Assembly (NCBI GenBank): GCA_900554715.1
Contig: USIN01000003.1
Coordinates: forward strand, 1-28,025
Direction of reading: 5' to 3'
From: an uncultured Bacteroidales bacterium
GTDB lineage: Bacteria > Bacteroidota > Bacteroidia > Bacteroidales > Muribaculaceae
Length of the DNA: 28,025 nucleotides
A program made the position numbers and the translations under genes. Under the pieces are notes generated by a model. That model made no database searches, was not told where the DNA came from, and worked only from the letters and a program-made list of their open reading frames with translations. Shown here one piece after another: positions 23,840 to 28,025 of this stretch; positions within the stretch are counted from its first letter, which is position 1; the number at the start of each line of letters is the position of its first letter.

Positions 23840-24537
23840 TGTTTTTTTGCTGAGAGCTGTTTGCGGCAGTGGTTGATGCGGGCGAAGGCTGTCAGGTTGG
23901 CGAAGACGGCGATGACGCCCATGGCGACGACGAGGATGATGTTGGGGTCGAAGTCAGACGCCGGGCTGATACACTGGCCCGTGATGCCGGTGGCGAGCGA
24001 TGCGGCGGCTGTCACGACGACGCGCTCGGGGCGCTGCATGAAGCCTATCTTGCACTCGAGGCCGAGACCTTCGGCGCGGGCGCGCACATAGCTCACCATG
24101 ATGCTGCCGACCAGGGCTATGAAGGTGATGAGGGCGCCGACGATGTCGCCGAGCTGGATGAGATAGTAGGCGATGCCGCCGAGGGTGAAGAGTTCGCAGT
24201 AGCGGTCGAGCACCGAGTCATACATGGCTCCGAAGGTCGATGTCATGTTGCCCAGGCGTGCCACCTGTCCGTCGAGCATGTCGAAGAGCGAGAAGCCGAT
24301 GATGAGACCGCCGGCCCATGTCACGAGCGAGAAGTCGAGCTCGCCGCCTGTGGCGACGCGGTAGCCCGCGATGACAAATACAACGGCCGCGGCTATGTTG
24401 CCGAGGAGGCCGACAGTCGTTACCATGTTGGGTGTGACGCCGGCTTTGATCATCAGCCGTACGAAAGGATTGATGACAGCATAGATGCCTTGCTGGAGAG
24501 AGTCGCGCGATTGTTTTGCTGTATGTTTGATATCCAT
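23836..24537 (-). CDS. CDP-alcohol phosphatidyltransferase, likely phosphatidylinositol-phosphate synthase
   Basis: A 233-residue membrane protein carrying the complete signature DGx2ARx8Gx3Dx3D at 89-111 (D89, G90, A93, R94, G103, D107, D111) with D86 before it. Hydrophobic helices lie on both sides (VTTVGLLGNIAAAVVFVIAGY, LIGFSLF region, and later VGALITFIALVGSIMVSY). It would join inositol-phosphate to CDP-diacylglycerol, giving phosphatidylinositol-phosphate. This matches the PIP synthase of the Bacteroides thetaiotaomicron inositol-lipid cluster. The end overlaps the start of the AUR1-like gene by 4 bases. A 30-base AT-rich gap separates it from the GtrA-like gene upstream. The assignment to inositol rests on neighbours as well as the motif, since the family also makes other phospholipids. 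Confidence 0.9.
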   Translation of the reverse strand: MDIKHTAKQSRDSLQQGIYAVINPFVRLMIKAGVTPNMVTTVGLLGNIAAAVVFVIAGYRVATGGELDFSLVTWAGGLIIGFSLFDMLDGQVARLGNMTSTFGAMYDSVLDRYCELFTLGGIAYYLIQLGDIVGALITFIALVGSIMVSYVRARAEGLGLECKIGFMQRPERVVVTAAASLATGITGQCISPASDFDPNIILVVAMGVIAVFANLTAFARINHCRKQLSAKKQ

Positions 24538-24567
24538 CTCAAAAATATTTTGTGTTGAATAGTTGCT

Positions 24568-25125
24568 TTAAATATTGTTTTGCGTTTTGTGTTTCCTGAA
24601 GCCGAGGAAATTGACGAAGGCGATGGCATAGGGGTCGAACTTCGACGGCCTGTAGACGAAATAGCGCTGGAGGGCGAAGTTCCAGAACCACGAGACCAGC
24701 AGCGACACGGCGAGTGTCGATGCCGCGAAGATGCCGTCGGGCGTGAAGCCCATATCGAGCAGGAACTGCCAGTGGGCCAGCGCCTCGCAGGTGAATGTTG
24801 TGCCGTACATGTTGAGCAGCAGGCTGCCCGTCCAGACAAGAATATATTTTACGATGACGGCTTTGACGCTCTGGCCGGCCGCATGGAATGTGAAGCGGTA
24901 GTTGATCGTGCAGTTGACGATGCCGCCGACGGCGGCGCCGCAGGCTACCGACAGGTTCGAGCGGTAGAACGGGTCGAGGGCGGCGAAGACGAATGCAAAC
25001 ATCAGCATGCGTGTCGCCAGATCGGCCCATGAAGCCGCCTGTGACGATACTATCGACCTCAGGAACGTGAAAAACAACGAGTCGTTGTTGAGAATCTTGT
25101 CGCCTGCTTTCTTTATCTTGCCCAT
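24568..25125 (-). CDS. GtrA-like membrane protein
   Basis: I place the start at ATG 25125 (MGKIKKAGDKILNNDSL), 2 bases after the PgpA stop, giving 185 residues; a longer frame reaching 25527 runs through the PgpA gene. Four hydrophobic segments are visible: about 36-50 (LATRMLMFAFVFAAL), 58-70 (SVACGAAVGGIVN), 88-110 (KAVIVKYILVWTGSLLLNM) and 130-150 (AASTLAVSLLVSWFWNFALQRYFVY). The NYRFTF and WNFALQRYFVYR segments are the paired motifs of GtrA-family proteins (compare W-N-F-x-x-x-R-x-x-x-F). GtrA proteins are linked to moving or using polyprenyl-phosphate sugars. Its presence inside an inositol-lipid operon suggests transport or glycosylation of a lipid intermediate, which is inference. Confidence 0.82.
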   Translation of the reverse strand: MGKIKKAGDKILNNDSLFFTFLRSIVSSQAASWADLATRMLMFAFVFAALDPFYRSNLSVACGAAVGGIVNCTINYRFTFHAAGQSVKAVIVKYILVWTGSLLLNMYGTTFTCEALAHWQFLLDMGFTPDGIFAASTLAVSLLVSWFWNFALQRYFVYRPSKFDPYAIAFVNFLGFRKHKTQNNI

Positions 25126-25127
25126 AA

Positions 25128-25640
25128 TCAGAGTATAAAGTGGTTGATGGCGAGGATTATCGCAGCCGAGTAGATGCCGGCGAGTATGTCGTCGGCCATC
25201 ATGCCGTAGCCTCGCGGCAAGCGTTCCATAGCGCGTATGCCCAGGGGTTTGACGATGTCGAAGAAGCGGAAGAGGGCGAGTGACAGCGCGATTTCCCACC
25301 AGGGACAGCCGGCGAAGACGGGCAGCAGCGAGATCCACTGGCCGACGGTCTCGTCGACGCATGCCACTACGGGGTCTTTGCCCCAGTATAGCTCGGAGAC
25401 CGAGCTGGCCCATGTGCCGGCGACGGTGAAGACTACGACTGCCGCGGCGGTGACGCCGACGGTGACTGCGGGAGCTGCCCAAAGGTAGAGCGGCAGCCAC
25501 AGTATTATGGCGAGTATCGCACCCCACGTGCCCGGAGCTACCGGCAGGAAGCCGAAGCCGAACGACGTGGCTATGAGTTTCGGGAAAAGCGGAAATTTCT
25601 GTCCGGCGCGTGGCGCGCCGCTCGGGTCGATGCGTCTCAT
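25128..25640 (-). CDS. PgpA-family lipid phosphatase, likely phosphatidylinositol-phosphate phosphatase
   Basis: A 170-residue membrane phosphatase of the phosphatidylglycerophosphatase A family. Conserved motifs are GFGFLPVAPGTWG (28-40), DPVVACVDETVGQ with D96-E97 (89-101), FRFFDIVKPLG with D128 (124-134) and GYGMMADDILAG with D150-D151 (144-155). Three to four hydrophobic segments fill the rest. The family removes the terminal phosphate of phosphatidylglycerophosphate. Its position between MIPS-pathway genes points to phosphatidylinositol-phosphate as the substrate, as described for the B. thetaiotaomicron cluster. It starts 7 bases after the ATP-grasp gene and ends 2 bases before the GtrA-like gene. 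A housekeeping PgpA role for phosphatidylglycerol remains possible. Confidence 0.9.
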   Translation of the reverse strand: MRRIDPSGAPRAGQKFPLFPKLIATSFGFGFLPVAPGTWGAILAIILWLPLYLWAAPAVTVGVTAAAVVVFTVAGTWASSVSELYWGKDPVVACVDETVGQWISLLPVFAGCPWWEIALSLALFRFFDIVKPLGIRAMERLPRGYGMMADDILAGIYSAAIILAINHFIL

Positions 25641-25647
25641 GGCCGGA

Positions 25648-26511
25648 TTATGATTTTTTGTTGTAGTGTTCTTTTATGGCCGACATGACACATTTGGCGA
25701 TATAGGGAGCCGCCTCGTTGCGGCAGGGCGCGAAGCTGGGCCAGTCGTTGAAATCGATTATCTGCAGGTCGCCTTCGGGCGAAAGTATCGCGTCGCCGCC
25801 GTAGATCTTGATGTCGAGCACGTCGGCCGCCCGGCGGCAGATGCTCTTGAGATAGTCGGGGTTGAAGCCTGCGGGTGCCTTTTCGGTAGCGGCGCCTTTG
25901 GTCTGCGGGGATTTGAAGGGGAAAAACCAGTAGAAGAACGGCGTGTCGCAGACTCCGTAGAACTTCAGCAGGTCGCCTTCGAGGTGACGGTTGATGACCG
26001 CGCGCTTGATGCCGCGCAGAAAATATTCCTGAAGCACTTCCTGAGCCTCTTCGGGGTGACGTGCATAGCTGACGTCCTCTTTGTGCATGGCGTGGAAGTC
26101 GCCGCGCTTGATCCAGCAGCGGGTGATGCCGGCCTTGATGAGATTGTCTTTTATGGCCTCGTCGGTGTTTACCATGAGGCTGTCGGGGTGGGGTATGTTG
26201 CTGCCGAGGAGGATGCGGGTCATGCGTTCGCGGGTGCAGTTCTCGATGCCGTAGCCCGAGTTTATTACCAGCGCACCGGAGTCCTCACGCTTCTGCAGCA
26301 GGTCGATAGAGCGCAGCTCGCGGCACATGTTGATGATGATGTCCTCGGTGACGGCGCCAGAGTTGAACTGCTCTTCGCTGTAAATGTTGACTTCGCAGCC
26401 GCGTTTGCGCAACTGCTCGGCGGCGATGTTGAGAATGGCGGCGTCATTGCCTATATGGTTGGGTGAATATGCGCCCGCGCGCATAATACCCGCTATTTTT
26501 ATCTCAGCCAT
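25648..26511 (-). CDS. ATP-grasp enzyme, first gene of the inositol-lipid operon
   Basis: I choose ATG 26511 (MAEIKIAGIMRAGAYSPNH), giving 287 residues; a start 21 codons earlier would extend past the promoter's -7 box. The C-terminal half has ATP-grasp features: ITRCWIKRGDF, KRAVINRHLEGDLLKFYG and the metal-binding ILSPEGDLQIIDFNDWPSF (acidic residue, then D-x-N). The first half resembles a RimK/glutathione-synthetase-like N-terminal domain. ATP-grasp enzymes form amide or thioester bonds from a carboxylate by acyl-phosphate. No amino acid or peptide substrate can be read. Its place as the first gene, 7 bases before the PgpA gene, ties it to the pathway, but I know of no defined role for it there. 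Confidence 0.82.
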   Translation of the reverse strand: MAEIKIAGIMRAGAYSPNHIGNDAAILNIAAEQLRKRGCEVNIYSEEQFNSGAVTEDIIINMCRELRSIDLLQKREDSGALVINSGYGIENCTRERMTRILLGSNIPHPDSLMVNTDEAIKDNLIKAGITRCWIKRGDFHAMHKEDVSYARHPEEAQEVLQEYFLRGIKRAVINRHLEGDLLKFYGVCDTPFFYWFFPFKSPQTKGAATEKAPAGFNPDYLKSICRRAADVLDIKIYGGDAILSPEGDLQIIDFNDWPSFAPCRNEAAPYIAKCVMSAIKEHYNKKS

Positions 26512-26543
26512 GTCGGTGAAATGATTGGATTTATTACAGTCTG

Positions 26544-26575
26544 CAAAAATACAACGAATAATTGACTTCTGCAAC
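26544..26575 (-). promoter_or_regulatory. Promoter of the eight-gene inositol-lipid operon
   Basis: On the minus strand GTTG (26572-26575) precedes TATTTTTG (26544-26551) by exactly 20 bases, matching TTTG-N20-TAnnTTTG with one mismatch in the -33 box. The leader to ATG 26511 is about 25-30 bases. The -33 box lies inside the left arm of the inverted repeat at 26571-26627, which might place an operator over the promoter. Confidence 0.68.
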
Positions 26576-26627
26576 AGCCAAAATGTCGCCGTCTTTCAGC
26601 GAAAATTCGCAATCTTATGGCTGTTAC
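26571..26627. repeat. Nested inverted repeat between the lipid operon and the four-helix gene
   Basis: GCAACAGCCA at 26571-26580 pairs with TGGCTGTTAC at 26618-26627 in nine of ten positions. Inside the 37-base loop is a short palindrome, GCGAA-AA-TTCGC at 26599-26610. It lies just beyond the stop of the four-helix gene (26642) and over the -33 box of the lipid operon, so it could be a terminator-like structure for one or an operator for the other. Confidence 0.45.
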
Positions 26628-26641
26628 GTACAAAATAAGTG

Positions 26642-27193
26642 TCAGTAACCCCGTGACGCGACCCTCGCCCGGTGCATCTGTTCTTTAATGCCGCCGTTTT
26701 TGAGAAAATCGTCTTTTATGAGCTCGATAAACTTGTCGAGCATAGATATGCATTGATAAATCAGCGTCACAATCATATTGGTGAGTTCTGTGTCGTTGAG
26801 ACGCGGTGCAAGAGTCGTGTAAAATGCAGTTTCATTATTATTGACGCACATATTTCTCAATGCCTTGAAACGCTGATGCTCAGGCGTCCATATTTCAATG
26901 CCTCTCGTGCGCATAAAATCGAGATAATCATTGAGTAATTCATGAAGGCTGCCCCTTGCCACTCCAAAAAGCCTGATTTCTATCTCTGCCGATGAAGCCG
27001 CGTCTGACCGACCCTCGACGATGTTCTGTTTGCCGCTGCGCGCTGCCTGCAGCATCTGGTCATACGTGCGGTCGGTTTTTGCGATATGACCTTGAAGAAA
27101 ATAATATGTCAGGTCGTAGATTGACTCTGATTTCTTGAAGACCTTAAGTTTGCGATAACTTGTTTTCGGTCGGGCAAAATCAGTGGCTGTCAT
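26642..27193 (-). CDS. Four-helix-bundle protein with the 'suffix' C-terminal domain (S23/IVP-like)
   Basis: A 183-residue, helix-rich protein related to the 23S rRNA intervening-sequence (S23/IVP) four-helix family: LKVFKKSESIYDLTYYF, DQMLQAARSGKQNIVEGRSD, SSAEIEIRLFGVARGSLHELLNDY and TELTNMIVTLIYQCISMLDKFIELI. The C-terminus FLKNGGIKEQMHRARVASRG fits the extra 'suffix' motif found on a subset of Bacteroidales members. Biochemical function of this subset is not known to me. It is a single gene facing away from the pseudokinase gene, with a repeated TAGCTA element between its start and the divergent promoter. No rRNA is nearby, so it is not acting as a local rRNA intervening sequence. Confidence 0.85.
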   Translation of the reverse strand: MTATDFARPKTSYRKLKVFKKSESIYDLTYYFLQGHIAKTDRTYDQMLQAARSGKQNIVEGRSDAASSAEIEIRLFGVARGSLHELLNDYLDFMRTRGIEIWTPEHQRFKALRNMCVNNNETAFYTTLAPRLNDTELTNMIVTLIYQCISMLDKFIELIKDDFLKNGGIKEQMHRARVASRGY

Positions 27194-27213
27194 GGTGTTT
27201 TGGTTTTTTATTG

Positions 27214-27245
27214 GCTAAGGTAGCTATTTTAGCTAAGATAGCTAT
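27214..27245. repeat. Two 14-base direct repeats, 18-base period, containing TAGCTA
   Basis: GCTAAGGTAGCTAT at 27214-27227 and GCTAAGATAGCTAT at 27232-27245 differ at one position. The palindrome TAGCTA occurs at 27221, 27230 and 27239. On the minus strand each unit contains TACCTTAG or TATCTTAG, one base off a -7 box. The element sits 20-52 bases upstream of the four-helix gene. Confidence 0.6.
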
Positions 27246-27295
27246 GGTTTTAATCAAAAAAGTTAAATTCCCGGCGGTTTTTTGACGTTTTTGTG

Positions 27296-27303
27296 TAACT
27301 TTG
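27296..27303 (+). promoter_or_regulatory. -7 promoter box of the pseudokinase gene
   Basis: TAACTTTG matches TAnnTTTG fully, 35 bases upstream of the ATG at 27338. A good TTTG at -33 is not visible; TTTG at 27281-27284 is too close. Confidence 0.45.
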
Positions 27304-27337
27304 CGGATTAATATATAATGTTATAATAAATTAGTTA

Positions 27338-28025
27338 ATGGAAAAGTCAGCGCCGCGTTGGACAGAGATCGAGCATCTTCCCAAATGGGACGAGGAGTTT
27401 TATGACGTATACACCGCCAAGAAATTCGGCAAATGGGTGATGCTCAAGACTCTTAAACCCGAGTTTAAGGACGATGGGAAATATGAGGAGATGATCGAGC
27501 GCGAATTTGATGTCAGATATAATCTGGCGCATCCAAATATCGTGATGATCAACGATTTTGAAGATGTGCCCGGTGTCGGACGCTGTATCATCACCGACGA
27601 TGTCTACGGCGACTCGCTGCGCACGTTGCTCGACGAGGGCAAAGTCACCGAGCACCATATTTCGCAGCTGCGCAACCAGCTTGTCAGCGCGCTCGAGTAT
27701 ATTCAGTCAAACCATATAGCCCATCACCCGATACGTCCCGAGCGCATCATCTTCACCGAGAACATCGGCAATCTCAAGCTCATCGACGTCGGCTTCGAGC
27801 AGCGTCCGGCCCTCACCCCCTCTCAGGCCGGCGACGATATCGTCAGCTATGGCCGCATCATCCTTGAGGTGTTGAAAAAGACCGGGTATCACGACCCCCA
27901 GCTCGAGTCGGTCGCCAACCGTTGTATCGACGCCGATTCGCGCCGGCGCTACCGCGACGCGCACGCTTTGCGTGCCGCTCTCGAAGGACACCGAAGCAAC
28001 CGTCTCTATATAATAATCATTGCCT
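27338..28025 (+). CDS. Protein-kinase-fold protein with a degenerate catalytic loop (probable pseudokinase), truncated by the window
   Basis: 229 codons are visible, starting MEKSAPRWTEIEHLPKWDEE. The kinase fold is recognisable: the ATP-anchoring lysine region GKWVMLKTLK (31-40, K37), the helix C and beta-4 region EREFDVRYNLAHPNIVMIND (54-73), the beta-5/hinge region RCIITDDVYGDSLRTLL, the catalytic-loop region HIAHHPIRPERIIF and the DFG-like IDVG (D150). The glycine loop is missing at the expected place, and the HRD Asp is replaced by Pro (H129-H130-P131). The loop Lys is Arg and the loop Asn is Arg. The C-lobe end RCIDADSRRRYRDA keeps the usual subdomain XI Arg. A hydrophobic stretch (LYIIIIA) begins at the window end, perhaps a membrane segment. 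Likely a non-catalytic scaffold or sensor. Confidence 0.78.
   Translation, partial: MEKSAPRWTEIEHLPKWDEEFYDVYTAKKFGKWVMLKTLKPEFKDDGKYEEMIEREFDVRYNLAHPNIVMINDFEDVPGVGRCIITDDVYGDSLRTLLDEGKVTEHHISQLRNQLVSALEYIQSNHIAHHPIRPERIIFTENIGNLKLIDVGFEQRPALTPSQAGDDIVSYGRIILEVLKKTGYHDPQLESVANRCIDADSRRRYRDAHALRAALEGHRSNRLYIIIIA

Noticed and set aside
25126..25527. Upstream extension of the GtrA-like frame to 25527
   Set aside because: The extension is Arg/His/Pro-rich and overlaps the PgpA gene in another frame; the real start is ATG 25125.
1..28025. tRNA, rRNA, CRISPR arrays, insertion sequences and prophage genes
   Set aside because: Reading both strands I saw no cloverleaf-like tRNA ends, no repeat-spacer array, and no transposase or integrase motifs.

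Overview
The window looks like chromosomal DNA from the order Bacteroidales, most probably a Muribaculaceae-like gut bacterium. This rests on sequence features rather than a database search. Several promoters fit the Bacteroidota pattern TTTG-N20-TAnnTTTG, for example those before the UDP-galactopyranose mutase and the CAT-like gene. The coding DNA is GC-rich with AT-rich spacers. A secreted amidase carries a C-terminal sorting-like tail, and an inositol-lipid gene cluster of the Bacteroides kind is present.

Layout, left to right. Positions 1-178 hold the 5' part of an unrecognised minus-strand gene, followed by about 500 bases without a gene that contain degenerate repeats. Positions 696-5338 are a minus-strand pair: a secreted beta-propeller protein and a very large secreted N-acetylmuramoyl-L-alanine amidase fused to a propeller. 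Positions 5519-10399 read on the plus strand: a GNAT acetyltransferase with an antitoxin-like tail, then a complete type III restriction-modification system (mod and res, overlapping by ATGA). Positions 10432-12368 are minus: a CAT-like acyltransferase, a GNAT, and an esterase fused to DUF1653. Positions 12454-15786 are a minus-strand FtsB/DivIC-like gene, a small membrane protein and mutS. Positions 15866-17515 are a DarT-DarG DNA ADP-ribosylation toxin-antitoxin pair, preceded by glf (UDP-galactopyranose mutase).

The main metabolic block is 18889-26511, all on the minus strand. One promoter at about 26544-26575 appears to drive eight tightly packed genes: an ATP-grasp enzyme, a PgpA-family phosphatase, a GtrA-like protein, a CDP-alcohol phosphatidyltransferase (likely phosphatidylinositol-phosphate synthase), an AUR1/PAP2-like phosphotransferase (likely inositol phosphorylceramide synthase), a PlsC-like acyltransferase, a second divergent CDP-alcohol phosphotransferase, and a HAD phosphatase. 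myo-Inositol-phosphate synthase follows under its own probable promoter and ends at a strong terminator. Together these would make inositol-phosphate, attach it to a CDP-activated lipid, remove the phosphate to give phosphatidylinositol, and pass the head group to ceramide. The ATP-grasp, GtrA-like, acyltransferase, second transferase and HAD genes have no settled role and are the best place to look for undescribed lipid chemistry.

The right end has a four-helix-bundle suffix-domain gene (minus) with an 18-base-spaced upstream repeat. Diverging from it is a truncated plus-strand kinase-fold gene whose catalytic loop is degenerate, so it is probably a pseudokinase.
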